64,000 nt of DNA from Bradyrhizobium sp. CB1717 (lineage in GTDB: Bacteria > Pseudomonadota > Alphaproteobacteria > Rhizobiales > Xanthobacteraceae): positions 620,001 through 684,000 of the forward strand of contig NZ_CP121666.1 of NCBI RefSeq assembly GCF_029714325.1, written 5' to 3'. How positions within the stretch are numbered: position 1 is the stretch's first letter; each line of letters starts with the position of its first letter. Under the pieces are notes generated by a model that was not told the DNA's origin, made no database searches, and saw only the letters and a program-made list of their open reading frames with translations. Positions 27,102-35,365 of this stretch are shown here, in pieces. The translations under genes and the position numbers were made by a program.

Positions 27102-27773
27102 TTACTTCGAGGCCGTGGTCTTGTTTTCCATGTTGACCACCTGCACGCGGCGGTTGACCTCGGCCATCGGCTGGCTCGGGTCCTTCAGCTTGCTCTTGCC
27201 GTAGCCGACGGTGACGAGGTCGGTCGCCGAGATGCTGTACTTCTCGACGAGGTAGCGCTTGATCGAATCCGCGCGGCGCTCCGACAGGTCCTGGTTGTAG
27301 CCCTCGCCGCCGGCGGCGTCGGTGTGGCCGGCGACCACGAAGGTCGAGCCCTTCAGGTCGGGGCTTGTCAGCGCGCGGCCGAGCGCCTGCACCGAGGGCA
27401 TCGACTTGGCGCTGATATTGGCCGAGTTGTAGTCGAAGGTGATCTCGAGATCGATGTTCGGCTTGTCCTTGGCGACGGACGCGATCTCCTCGCGCTCGGT
27501 CGACGACAGCGAGCGCGTCGAGCGGCCGCGCACGGACTGGATCAGCTTGGTCTCCGCTGCGTTCGGCGCGGGATCGGCCTGCGGGGCCATCGAGAGGCCG
27601 CGGGTCAGCGGCTTCTTCGCCGGCGGCGCCAGCGCGCGAAGGATCTCGTCCTCGGTGACGTTCTTGCTGTTGCCGTCATCGCCGGCGAATGCGGGGGCGG
27701 CCGGCAGCGACAGTGCCGCGCCGATGGCCATGATGGACAGGATTGCGGTCAGTCCCTTTGCAGCCAATTTCAT
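27102..27773 (-). CDS. OmpA-family peptidoglycan-binding protein
   Basis: The 223-residue protein starts at the ATG at 27773, with AGGAGGG about 8 bases upstream. It has a signal peptide (LAAKGLTAILSIMAIGAAL, cleavage near AFAGD), a disordered Pro/Ala segment and a C-terminal OmpA domain (about 110-215). The OmpA domain has the wall-binding signature GHTDAAGGEGYNQDLSERRA and ends in VNRRVQV. It has no beta-barrel and no lipobox, so it is a soluble periplasmic OmpA-domain protein. The caspase-TPR gene lies about 150 bases upstream in the same direction, so they may share a transcript. Confidence 0.9.
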   Translation of the reverse strand: MKLAAKGLTAILSIMAIGAALSLPAAPAFAGDDGNSKNVTEDEILRALAPPAKKPLTRGLSMAPQADPAPNAAETKLIQSVRGRSTRSLSSTEREEIASVAKDKPNIDLEITFDYNSANISAKSMPSVQALGRALTSPDLKGSTFVVAGHTDAAGGEGYNQDLSERRADSIKRYLVEKYSISATDLVTVGYGKSKLKDPSQPMAEVNRRVQVVNMENKTTASK

Positions 27774-27923
27774 AGCTAGTCCCTCCTGCGCGCAGCCGTG
27801 CCCGCGCGGTTCCAAAATTTCTGCAATAGGCCCCCCGGGAAAGGCCGCCTGCGGCATCCGAGCGTTAGTCTTCCGAAGGCCGCCAAGGGTTCGAGGCGTC
27901 GGCGGCCTCAACCCAAAAAAATA

Positions 27924-29468
27924 CTAGCGTACTCCGTAGCTTGCGAACTCCTGAACGATGTTCGGATCCATCGCCTTGGCATTGGCAATGTCGAGCGCGC
28001 CTTCCTGGGCGGAGCCGTTACGCTGCTTGGCGAGGCCGCGGCCGTAGAGCGAGGAGGTCAGCCGCGGATTGATCCTCAGGGCCGCGTCGAAATCGGCGAT
28101 CGCGTTCTTGACCGCGCCCGACTTCAGATTGACGAGCCCGCGGCTGTCCAGCGCATCGACGAAGTTCGGCCGCAGCCGCAACGCCTCGTTGCAATCCTTC
28201 AGCGCACCCTGGAGATCGCCGATCACGGTACGGGTCCAGCAGCGGTTGTTCAGCGCCTCGACATCCTTCGAATTGATCCGGAGCGTGTCGTCGAAATCCT
28301 TGATGGCGAGGTTGTAGGCGCCCTTGCTGGCATAGACCTGGCCGCGCCGGTACAGCGCGTTCACGTCGTCAGGATTGGCCGCGATCTTGGCCGTCAGGCC
28401 CTTGATGGTGGGATCTTCCGCCAGGACGGCCGCGCTCGGCCCGCCATCCGCGTTCGGTGCGGGCGCGGGATCGGCCGGTTTCGCCGGCGGTGGCGGTGGC
28501 GGCGGGGGCAGCGCGGCCTCGACCTGCGGCTTCGGCGACGGGGCCGGTGCGGGCGCAGGCGGAGGGGCAGGCGCAGCAACATTGTCAGCCGGCTTCGAGG
28601 GCGCGGGCGGCGCCGGCGGTGACGGCGGCGCGGGTGGTGCCGGCGGCGGGTTGTTGGCGACGACGGGCGGCGCAGGCGGCGGGGCCGTCGTGGTTGTCGT
28701 CGGGCGCGACCCGGCGGCGCCCGGAATGAAGGAGAAATCCTCGGCCAGCGAGGAGGAGATCCACGGCACCTGCTCGCCGCGCGAGGCGCGGGTGACGCCC
28801 ATCTTGGTGCGGTTCAGCGTCTCCTCGGCCATCAGGTCGGGGACGCGGATCTCCTTGAGCAGTTCCTGCACGAACAGGCTGTGCTCGCCGCCGGCGTCGG
28901 AGACCACCGAGGCCAGCGCTGCCGAATACATCACCAGCGTGCCGTTCGGCGCGATGACGGGCGTGAGGCCCGCCGAGAAGCTGCGGAACCGGCGCTCGAA
29001 CGGGTTGCGCCTGGAGGCATCGATCAGCGCGATCTTGACGCCGGCGCCGCGCGTGTTGAGCTCGCCGAGCACAGTCTCGAGGCTGAACCCGTCGCGGCGC
29101 ACGTCGGATTCGGTCCAGATCTGCGCATCGACCGGCAGCATGTAGCTCTGGCGTGCCGACTGGATGCCGAAGCCGCTGAAGAACACCAGCGCCACCGAGC
29201 CCGGCTTGATCTTGCCATAGAGCTTGTCGAAGGCGCGGCGCATGCCGTCGCCGGTCAGGTTCTCGCCGATCTCGACCGAGAAGCCGTCGCGCTTGAGCTC
29301 ATCGGCGATGTCGCGCGCATCGTTGAGCGGTTCCTTCAGCGGAGCATCCGCATCCGGATATTTGGCGTTGCCGATGACCAGCGCATAGCGGTCGCCGGCC
29401 GCCAGCGATGGCGCAGTCGGGACGAGCGAAACGAGCAACGGGAGAAGGAAAAGAAAGCGAATTTTCAT
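27924..29468 (-). CDS. Exported pseudo-caspase with proline-rich linker and TPR tail
   Basis: The 514-residue protein has a signal peptide (MKIRFLFLLPLLVSLVPTA), a caspase-fold domain (about 26-250), a long Pro/Ala linker (about 255-365) and at least three TPR units at the C terminus (for example DVNALYRRGQVYASKGAYN, DVEALNNRCWTRTVIGDL and FVDALDSRGLVNLKSGAVK). The catalytic His is replaced by Phe100 (FSGFGIQ) and the Cys by Ser152 (IDASRRNP), as in the protein at the window start. It is therefore probably a periplasmic binding or scaffold protein, with TPRs for protein contacts. The proximity of an OmpA-domain gene fits an envelope role. Confidence 0.9.
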   Translation of the reverse strand: MKIRFLFLLPLLVSLVPTAPSLAAGDRYALVIGNAKYPDADAPLKEPLNDARDIADELKRDGFSVEIGENLTGDGMRRAFDKLYGKIKPGSVALVFFSGFGIQSARQSYMLPVDAQIWTESDVRRDGFSLETVLGELNTRGAGVKIALIDASRRNPFERRFRSFSAGLTPVIAPNGTLVMYSAALASVVSDAGGEHSLFVQELLKEIRVPDLMAEETLNRTKMGVTRASRGEQVPWISSSLAEDFSFIPGAAGSRPTTTTTAPPPAPPVVANNPPPAPPAPPSPPAPPAPSKPADNVAAPAPPPAPAPAPSPKPQVEAALPPPPPPPPAKPADPAPAPNADGGPSAAVLAEDPTIKGLTAKIAANPDDVNALYRRGQVYASKGAYNLAIKDFDDTLRINSKDVEALNNRCWTRTVIGDLQGALKDCNEALRLRPNFVDALDSRGLVNLKSGAVKNAIADFDAALRINPRLTSSLYGRGLAKQRNGSAQEGALDIANAKAMDPNIVQEFASYGVR

Positions 29469-29867
29469 AATCAGCGCGGTCCAGCCAAAAAGGCGCCGTT
29501 CCAGCTTGCGCCGCGGCGACCTTAACTTACGCTCTATGCATTATCAAACCGGGGGGAGGGGGCGTCAACCTCTTGGAGATTCGGCATTATCGCGGCGATT
29601 GACCGCAACGCAGGGGTGCGCGGTAGCGGGATGAACGGGCTGTCATGTTTGGTTCGACCCGACCTGGTTGGGCATGGCAGCGGCCATGTTTGCGGCAGTC
29701 ATGTTAGGGGACTGATGTTAGGGGACTCATGGCGACGAAAATGTGATTGGTCTCACATTGCAGGCCCGCGGTCGTCGCAAGCCCCGGCTGTTTGACCTTT
29801 GCGGCGGACGATGGCTTGGTGCGTCCGCTCGCTCAGCTCCCCTCACAAAAAAGCAAAGCCAAGAGCC
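29469..29867. other. Gene-free interval, 399 bases
   Basis: No supported gene is seen. It must hold promoters for the divergent caspase-TPR and MBL genes. A 14-base unit (ATGTTAGGGGACT plus one base) occurs twice in tandem at 29701-29727. Confidence 0.5.
29701..29727. repeat. Short tandem repeat, two 14-base units
   Basis: ATGTTAGGGGACT occurs at 29701-29713 and 29715-29727, separated by a single base. Confidence 0.8.
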
Positions 29868-30674
29868 ATGGGAAACGTCTACGAAATCTACGCGCTGCGC
29901 TATGCGACGATGTCGCCACGCACCCCCAGCATGAACTTCCTGGCGCCCGATCCGCATGACAGCGCGGCGCAGGATCTCGACTATTTCGTCTGGCTGATCC
30001 GAGGGTACGGGCGCGACATCCTGGTCGATACCGGCTTCAATGCCGAGGAGGCGAGCGCGCGGGCGCGCAAGCTGACGCTCAATCCGGTCGATGCGCTGGA
30101 GCGCTTTGGTGTTGCGGCTTCGAGCATCCGCGACGTCATCGTGACGCATCTGCATTACGACCATGCCGGCAATCTCGATCGCTTCCTGAATGCGCGCTTC
30201 CATCTGCAGGAGCGCGAGATGGCTTACGCGACGGGGCGGTGCATGTGCAACGGACTGCTGCGACATCCGTTCTCGGTCGAGCACGTCACGCAGATGGTTC
30301 GCCATGTCTATGGCGAGCGCGTCACGTTTTATTCTGGCGACGGCGAGGTCGCGCCCGGCGTCACCGTGCACCGTGTCGGCGGCCATTCCGACGGCTTGCA
30401 GGTGGTCAAGGTCGAGACCGCGCGCGGGCCCGTGGTACTGGCGTCCGATGCCGCGCATTACTACGCCAATCTCCAGCGCCGCAGCCCATTCCCGATCGTC
30501 TACAATGTCGGCGACATGGCGCAAGGCTGGGAAACGATCGAGCGCCTCGCCGGCCACCCCGATCGTTTCATCCCCGGCCACGATCCGATCGTGACCGAGA
30601 TCTATCCGCGCGCCAGCGACAAGGTCGACGCCTGGGCACTGCATCTGCCGCCGACGCGCTCGTTTGCGAAGTGA
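29868..30674 (+). CDS. MBL-fold metallohydrolase (AHL lactonase-like)
   Basis: The 268-residue protein starts at the ATG at 29868 (MGNVYEIYALRYA). The metal motif is intact: VTHLHYDHAGN supplies HxHxDH, a second His lies in VHRVGGHSDG, and a metal Asp in VVLASDAAHYY. The overall pattern resembles N-acyl homoserine lactone lactonases and related hydrolases of the AttM/AiiA group, but the substrate cannot be assigned. There is no signal peptide. It is monocistronic as far as visible. Confidence 0.85.
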   Translation: MGNVYEIYALRYATMSPRTPSMNFLAPDPHDSAAQDLDYFVWLIRGYGRDILVDTGFNAEEASARARKLTLNPVDALERFGVAASSIRDVIVTHLHYDHAGNLDRFLNARFHLQEREMAYATGRCMCNGLLRHPFSVEHVTQMVRHVYGERVTFYSGDGEVAPGVTVHRVGGHSDGLQVVKVETARGPVVLASDAAHYYANLQRRSPFPIVYNVGDMAQGWETIERLAGHPDRFIPGHDPIVTEIYPRASDKVDAWALHLPPTRSFAK

Positions 30675-30682
30675 CGCGGTAA

Positions 30683-30775
30683 CGTCATTCCGGGGCGCTC
30701 GCAGCGCGACCCCGGAATCCAGAAGTTGTCGCGCGAGATTCCGGGTTCGCGCGCTTTGCGGCGCCCGGGAATGAC
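30683..30775. repeat. Dispersed palindromic repeat, CGTCATTCCGGGG family
   Basis: It starts CGTCATTCCGGGGCGC and ends GCGCCCGGGAATGAC. A second copy is at 47274-47382. It lies between convergent genes. Confidence 0.85.
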
Positions 30776-30871
30776 CACATCAGGTGGATACGCCTGCTTC
30801 GCATCCGAGGGCAAAGCGAGCGTCCCGTCATTGCACCCAAACAAAAATTCTGCCGTTGACAGTCGGCCGCT

Positions 30872-31837
30872 TCATCGCTCGAGCGTGGCGAGATAGGCGG
30901 CAAGTGACAAAAAGTCCGCCTCGTTGAGCGTTTTGACCACATCGATCATCGGCTTGCTCTCCGGCCCAGCGCGGAAGCCGTGCCGGTATTCGTAGAGCTG
31001 GCGGAAGATGTAGGTTGGCGAGCGCCCCGCGATGCCCGGCACGACGTCGGTGCCGGTCAGCTTCTCGCCATGGCAGCCGGCGCAGGCGATCTCCGGCTTC
31101 GCGGCCAGCCCACGACCGGCAGCGACGCTACCGGGCGGCACGTAGGCGGTAAAGCGGACGCGTGCGTCGCGGTTGACGAAGCGGCCAACGTCCGCCGGTG
31201 TCTCGATGATGCGCATGCCGATCAGCTCGTATTCATCGCCTTTGGTGACGAAGAACCAGCCGGCGACCGTCGGTTTCGGCACGGTCTCAGTCTCCACCAC
31301 ATCAACCAACTTCTTTGGCTTGATGGCGGCAAAATATTCAGCCGCCGCCTTGATCTCATCGTCGTTCGCTGCCTTCGCGAGCGAGATCATCCATGCTTGC
31401 GGAATGCGGTCGGGTAGTGCTGTCGCGCGTTTGCCGCTCCTGTAGTCTTGCATCTGTCGAATAAAATAGGCCACCGGCAGGCCGGCGATGTCGGCGTTCT
31501 CCGGACCACCCGTTCCAGAGGCACGATGGCAGAAGCCGCAGGCGTAGACGTCAGGCGCGCGGCCGCTCGCCACCACCGTCGGCATCGCCGGATGGTCACC
31601 CGGGTGCCAATCCGGTGCGAGGAAGCGGTCGCGCGTTTGTGGAACTGTATAGCTCGCCGTGCTGTCGGGAACGTGGCGAGGTTGGCCGTCATCGGCCGGC
31701 GGCTTGAAGTCAGGCGGATTGTAAGTGTAAGCCCAGAATGGCGGCTTGTCGGTGGGCTGCGCTTGCGCGCCCGCCGCAGATACGAAAATGATGGGCAGTG
31801 CAACTAACGCCTGAACGGCCGCTCCCAACCGTGCCAT
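30872..31837 (-). CDS. Exported dihaem cytochrome c
   Basis: The 321-residue protein starts at the ATG at 31837 (GGAGG upstream). A signal peptide (VQALVALPIIFVSAAGAQAQ) precedes two haem sites, CGFCH (100-104) and CAGCH (252-256). Each site lies in a c-type domain followed by the tract GLPVAYFIRQMQDYRSG or SPTYIFRQLYEYRHG, typical of c4-like dihaem cytochromes. It acts as a periplasmic electron carrier. The partner is unknown; the neighbouring methyltransferase gives no hint. Confidence 0.88.
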   Translation of the reverse strand: MARLGAAVQALVALPIIFVSAAGAQAQPTDKPPFWAYTYNPPDFKPPADDGQPRHVPDSTASYTVPQTRDRFLAPDWHPGDHPAMPTVVASGRAPDVYACGFCHRASGTGGPENADIAGLPVAYFIRQMQDYRSGKRATALPDRIPQAWMISLAKAANDDEIKAAAEYFAAIKPKKLVDVVETETVPKPTVAGWFFVTKGDEYELIGMRIIETPADVGRFVNRDARVRFTAYVPPGSVAAGRGLAAKPEIACAGCHGEKLTGTDVVPGIAGRSPTYIFRQLYEYRHGFRAGPESKPMIDVVKTLNEADFLSLAAYLATLER

Positions 31838-31949
31838 GTTCGCCTCCGTCTTTCGGGCAGCGAAGAGAAATAAACTAGCCCTGAATCCGCGCGGGAACAA
31901 TTGGCTTGCTTGTTATTGAGGCCGGCCGTCCTGAGACCCGCTTCGGCTC

Positions 31950-31979
31950 AAAAAGCGCCGGTTTGAGTCTCAACCGGCG
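31950..31979 (-). terminator. Rho-independent terminator of the methyltransferase gene
   Basis: An 8-bp perfect stem (31956-31963 with 31972-31979) is followed on the minus strand by CTTTTTG. It lies 60 bases past the methyltransferase stop codon. Confidence 0.7.
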
Positions 31980-32040
31980 ACTTCGGTCTGACCGCTTCTT
32001 TGGATACGTTCAGCCTCTGAGACGGGTGGCGGGCGAGGTA

Positions 32041-32817
32041 TCAACGAGCGCCGGCAGGATTCCTGCAAGCAACGATATCGCGGGGAGATTTTCGAGCCGC
32101 TACCTCCGGCGGAGAGAATACCGCCAAATATCCTCCGTCACCTGCGAGCTTATATGTGGCGATCTCGCGATAGCCGACGGCGGTCAATTCGCAGCGCAAG
32201 AGCTCAATTGGGGTGCCATGCTTCGACGTCGGAAGCTCGAGATCGACAATTCCGACCCGCGCACCCTGCTTCAAGGCGGGCGCGAGGTTGTAGAGGAAGG
32301 CATAGGGTTGGGCTATCTCGTGATACATGTGCACGAGGATTGCGGCATCCAGCGAGGAAGCGGGTAGACGCGGGTCGTGTGGCTCGCCGAGCGCGAATTG
32401 CACGTTCGTCAACTTCAGACGTTCTGTTCGCCTGGCGAGTTCGATGAGGTAATCCCGCGTGACGTCCTGGGCAACGACAGACCCGGCGGGTGCGACGAGG
32501 TGCGAGAGCCTGACCGTGTGGTAGCCATCGCCTGCTCCAATGTCGCCGACTGTCATGCCTGGTTTCAGTGCGAGCATACGTGCGATTTGACCGGCCTCAT
32601 CGAGGGCGTCGCGGCGCTCTTCGGCGGCGCGGCGTGGGCTGACGATCCGTGCAACAGGACGCTGCGGTGAGGGAAACTCGTTTGCAGCGACTCCGGGGGG
32701 AGCCAGATAACCTATGTCGGCGGCGTATGCGCGAGTTGCGGCAAGCGCCACAAGGAGCATCGCTATATAAGCCAGTGCCGTTACGGTCCTACCAAGCTTC
32801 CTCAACCGGACCCCCAA
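32041..32817 (-). CDS. SAM-dependent methyltransferase with an N-terminal export signal
   Basis: The protein has up to 258 residues. The start is uncertain: a TTG at 32817, or a TTG at 32805 that has GGGGG upstream. It begins with a charged segment and hydrophobic core (TALAYIAMLLVALAATRAYA) that looks like a cleavable signal peptide. The class I methyltransferase fold follows: glycine loop VGDIGAGDGYHTVRL, acidic end of strand 2 in VVAQDVT, and LDAAILVHMYHEIAQ. Export of a SAM enzyme is puzzling because SAM is cytosolic; the segment may instead be a membrane anchor. Confidence 0.78.
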   Translation of the reverse strand: MGVRLRKLGRTVTALAYIAMLLVALAATRAYAADIGYLAPPGVAANEFPSPQRPVARIVSPRRAAEERRDALDEAGQIARMLALKPGMTVGDIGAGDGYHTVRLSHLVAPAGSVVAQDVTRDYLIELARRTERLKLTNVQFALGEPHDPRLPASSLDAAILVHMYHEIAQPYAFLYNLAPALKQGARVGIVDLELPTSKHGTPIELLRCELTAVGYREIATYKLAGDGGYLAVFSPPEVAARKSPRDIVACRNPAGAR

Positions 32818-32844
32818 CGCCGACGTCCGCGCCTCTATGAGTCC

Positions 32845-33387
32845 CTAATACGCCTGCTTCGCGTCGGCCTCTTCGCTGGTCTGGATCAAATCGAGGCTCG
32901 TTTCGATCTTGCCGAGCAGGGCCGAGAGCTGCTTGCGCTCCTGCGCGGAGAGGCAGGCGAGGATTTCGTCCTCACGCCGTAGCAATTGCGGGAACAGCTC
33001 CTCGTAAAGCGCGCGTCCCTTCTTCGTCAGTTGCAGGCGGAATTCGCGGCGGTCGGCTTCGTTCTCGACGCGCTCGATCAGTTGCTCATTGAGCAGCGTT
33101 GTCACCGCGCGGCTGATGGTGGATTTGTGCGTGCGGGTGCATTGCGAGATGTACTGCGCACTGCAGGCATCAACGCGGAAGCCGAGCGTGGCGATCACGC
33201 GCCAGGCCGGGATGTCGAGGCCGTGGCGCTCCTGATATTCGACCGACAGCGCGGCGCTGACCTCCGCCGCCAGCCGGTTGAGGCGGAACGGCACGAACTT
33301 GAACAGGTCGAGCCGAGCCTTGGGTCGCGGCGAAGCCTCGCCGGGGTCGCGTGTCTTCAGCGCGATGTCGCTGGATGTCCTCGCCAA
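32845..33387 (-). CDS. MarR-family regulator, probably of the homogentisate genes
   Basis: The 180-residue protein (TTG start at 33387, GGAG upstream) has the MarR winged helix: RVIATLGFRVDACSAQYISQ, recognition helix HKSTISRAVTTLLNEQLIERV and wing EADRREFRLQLTKKG. It is divergent from the aromatic hydroxylase gene, and the 110-base gap carries a strong 20-base dyad. MarR proteins in such positions usually repress a catabolic operon until an aromatic ligand binds. Control of the hmg cluster is inference from that layout. Confidence 0.9.
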   Translation of the reverse strand: MARTSSDIALKTRDPGEASPRPKARLDLFKFVPFRLNRLAAEVSAALSVEYQERHGLDIPAWRVIATLGFRVDACSAQYISQCTRTHKSTISRAVTTLLNEQLIERVENEADRREFRLQLTKKGRALYEELFPQLLRREDEILACLSAQERKQLSALLGKIETSLDLIQTSEEADAKQAY

Positions 33388-33435
33388 GGAGAGCGCTCCG
33401 ATTTCCAGTTGACGGCCGGCCGGCTCCGGTCCAAA

Positions 33436-33455
33436 ATAGTTGCACGTGAGACTAT
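33436..33455. promoter_or_regulatory. MarR-type operator dyad
   Basis: ATAGT-N2-CACGTG-N2-ACTAT: 16 of 20 positions are palindromic, with perfect 5-base ends and a perfect CACGTG centre. It lies between the MarR gene and the divergent hydroxylase gene, where it could control both. Confidence 0.65.
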
Positions 33456-33497
33456 CTAGCAGATCAGTCCTCTTCTGACCAGAGCCGAGGTTAGTGT

Positions 33498-35114
33498 ATG
33501 GCGCCGGCCAATACGCATCAGGCCAAAACCCAGTTCGGCTATCGCCGCCACCCCGATCAGGACCGCCCCGGGCCAGGCCCCGCGGAACATCCGGTCGTGA
33601 TTGTCGGCGCGGGCCCGGTCGGCCTGTCGCTGGCGATCGATCTCGCCCAGCGCGGCCAGCGGGTCGTCCTGCTGGATGATGCCGACCGCATCGGCGAAGG
33701 TTCGCGCGCGATCTGCTTCTCGAAACGCTCGCTGGAATATTGGGACCGGCTCGGCGTCGGCGACCGCATGGTCGACAAAGGTGTGGTCTGGAGCGTCGGC
33801 CGGATTTTTCACGGCGAATCCCAGCTCTACCAGTTCAATCTCCTGCCGGAAGACGGCCACAAGCGGCCGGCCTTCATCAATCTCCAGCAGTACTACGCCG
33901 AGGCCTATCTGGTCGATCGCATCAACGAGCTGCCTGAGATCGACCTGCGCTGGCGCAACAAAGTGACGGCGCTCGAGCAGCGCAACGATTCCGCGCTGCT
34001 GACGATCGAAACGCCGGAGGGCGCCTATCGCCTCAATGCGCAATATGTCGTGGCGTGCGACGGCGCGCGGTCCTCGCTGCGGCACATGGTGGGCGCCGAG
34101 TTCGCCGGGCAGGTGTTCGAGGACCAGTTCCTGATCGCCGACGTCAAGATGACGGCGGAATTCCCGACCGAGCGCTGGTTCTGGTTCGATCCGCCGTTCC
34201 ATGCCGGGCGTTCGGCGCTGCTGCACCGGCAGCCTGACGATGTCTGGCGCATCGATCTCCAACTCAATCGCTATGCCGATCCCGTTCTCGAGAAGAAGCC
34301 GGAAAACGTGCGGCCGCGGATCGCGCGCATGCTCGGTCATGACAAGTTCGAGTTCGAGTGGATCTCGCTCTACAAATTCCAGTGCCGACGGATGGACCGC
34401 TTCATCCATGGCCGCGTGATCTTTGCCGGCGATTCCGCGCATCAGGTCTCGCCCTTCGGCGCGCGCGGCGCCAATTCCGGACTTGAAGACGCCGAGAACC
34501 TGTCCTGGAAGCTCGATCGCGTGCTGCGCGGCACCTCGCCCGCGAGCCTGCTCGAGAGCTACCATGTCGAGCGCAGCATGGCCGCGGATGAGAACATCCG
34601 CGAGTCCACCCGCTCGACCGACTTCATGGCGCCGAACTCGCATCAGGAGGCGCGGCTGCGCAAGGCCGTGCTGTCGCTGGCCAAGGAGACCGAGTTCGGC
34701 AAGCGCATGGTCAATGGTGGCCGGCTCTCCGTGCCTTGCAGCTACGATACGCCGCTGTCGTCGCGCGATGCGGATGCGTGGACAGGTGGTCCTCGTCCCG
34801 GCTGTTCCATGCTCGATGCGCCCATTGCAGAGCGGAGCTATCTCACGGATGCCTTCCGCAAAGGTGGAACAGACTTCACCTTACTGTCGTTCAGCAATGG
34901 CGCCGCGATCGATGCGCCCGACGGCGTCAAGGATATCCGCATCGGCGGAGAGGGAGGACTTGGCGATCCCTCGGGTCTCGCCGCAAAGCGCTACGACGCC
35001 GAGCCTGGTGCGGCCTATCTGCTCAGGCCCGATGGCTACGTCGCGGCGCGCTTCCGGCATCCGACGCGCGAAGCGATTCAGACAGCGCTGTCGCGTGCCG
35101 CAGGCTTGAATTGA
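33498..35114 (+). CDS. FAD-dependent aromatic hydroxylase (MhaA/MhpA-like)
   Basis: This 538-residue class A flavoprotein monooxygenase has the FAD motif VVIVGAGPVGLSLAIDLA (GAGPVG at 37-42), the middle DG motif VACDGARSSLR and the second FAD motif VIFAGDSAHQVSPFGARG (near 310). It leads an operon with a small DUF2783-like gene, an MBL gene and hmgA. Two-component 3-hydroxyphenylacetate 6-hydroxylase (MhaA flavoprotein plus small MhaB), which makes homogentisate, has this arrangement in Pseudomonas putida U. By context this is a likely MhaA counterpart; other hydroxyphenyl substrates remain possible. It is cytoplasmic and NAD(P)H-dependent. Confidence 0.82.
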   Translation: MAPANTHQAKTQFGYRRHPDQDRPGPGPAEHPVVIVGAGPVGLSLAIDLAQRGQRVVLLDDADRIGEGSRAICFSKRSLEYWDRLGVGDRMVDKGVVWSVGRIFHGESQLYQFNLLPEDGHKRPAFINLQQYYAEAYLVDRINELPEIDLRWRNKVTALEQRNDSALLTIETPEGAYRLNAQYVVACDGARSSLRHMVGAEFAGQVFEDQFLIADVKMTAEFPTERWFWFDPPFHAGRSALLHRQPDDVWRIDLQLNRYADPVLEKKPENVRPRIARMLGHDKFEFEWISLYKFQCRRMDRFIHGRVIFAGDSAHQVSPFGARGANSGLEDAENLSWKLDRVLRGTSPASLLESYHVERSMAADENIRESTRSTDFMAPNSHQEARLRKAVLSLAKETEFGKRMVNGGRLSVPCSYDTPLSSRDADAWTGGPRPGCSMLDAPIAERSYLTDAFRKGGTDFTLLSFSNGAAIDAPDGVKDIRIGGEGGLGDPSGLAAKRYDAEPGAAYLLRPDGYVAARFRHPTREAIQTALSRAAGLN

Positions 35115-35122
35115 GGTTTCGC

Positions 35123-35347
35123 ATGCCGCTTTCCACCAGCTCGAACTTCGCACGTCCGGACGACGCCTTCCGCGCCATCGTGGAGGCGCATCGCGGTCTC
35201 ACCGAGGAGCAGAGCGCCGATTTCGACGCGGCGCTGGTGCTGATCCTCGCCAACCATATCGGCGACATCGACGTGCTGCGGGAAGCGATCGGGCTCGCCA
35301 GGCGTCGCATGATCGACGGTCAGCAGCAACAACAGCAACAGCAATAA
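35123..35347 (+). CDS. Small DUF2783-like protein, putative coupling protein of the hydroxylase
   Basis: The 74-residue protein starts at the ATG at 35123. Its ribosome site (TTGAGG) overlaps the stop codon of the hydroxylase gene. It is mainly helical (DDAFRAIVEAHRGLTEEQSA, then LILANHIGDIDVLREAIGLA) and ends in eight consecutive Gln residues encoded by mixed CAG/CAA codons. Its size and position match the small subunit MhaB of 3-hydroxyphenylacetate 6-hydroxylase; this equivalence is inference. Confidence 0.75.
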   Translation: MPLSTSSNFARPDDAFRAIVEAHRGLTEEQSADFDAALVLILANHIGDIDVLREAIGLARRRMIDGQQQQQQQQ

Positions 35348-35365
35348 ACCCGTAAGGATGAATTG

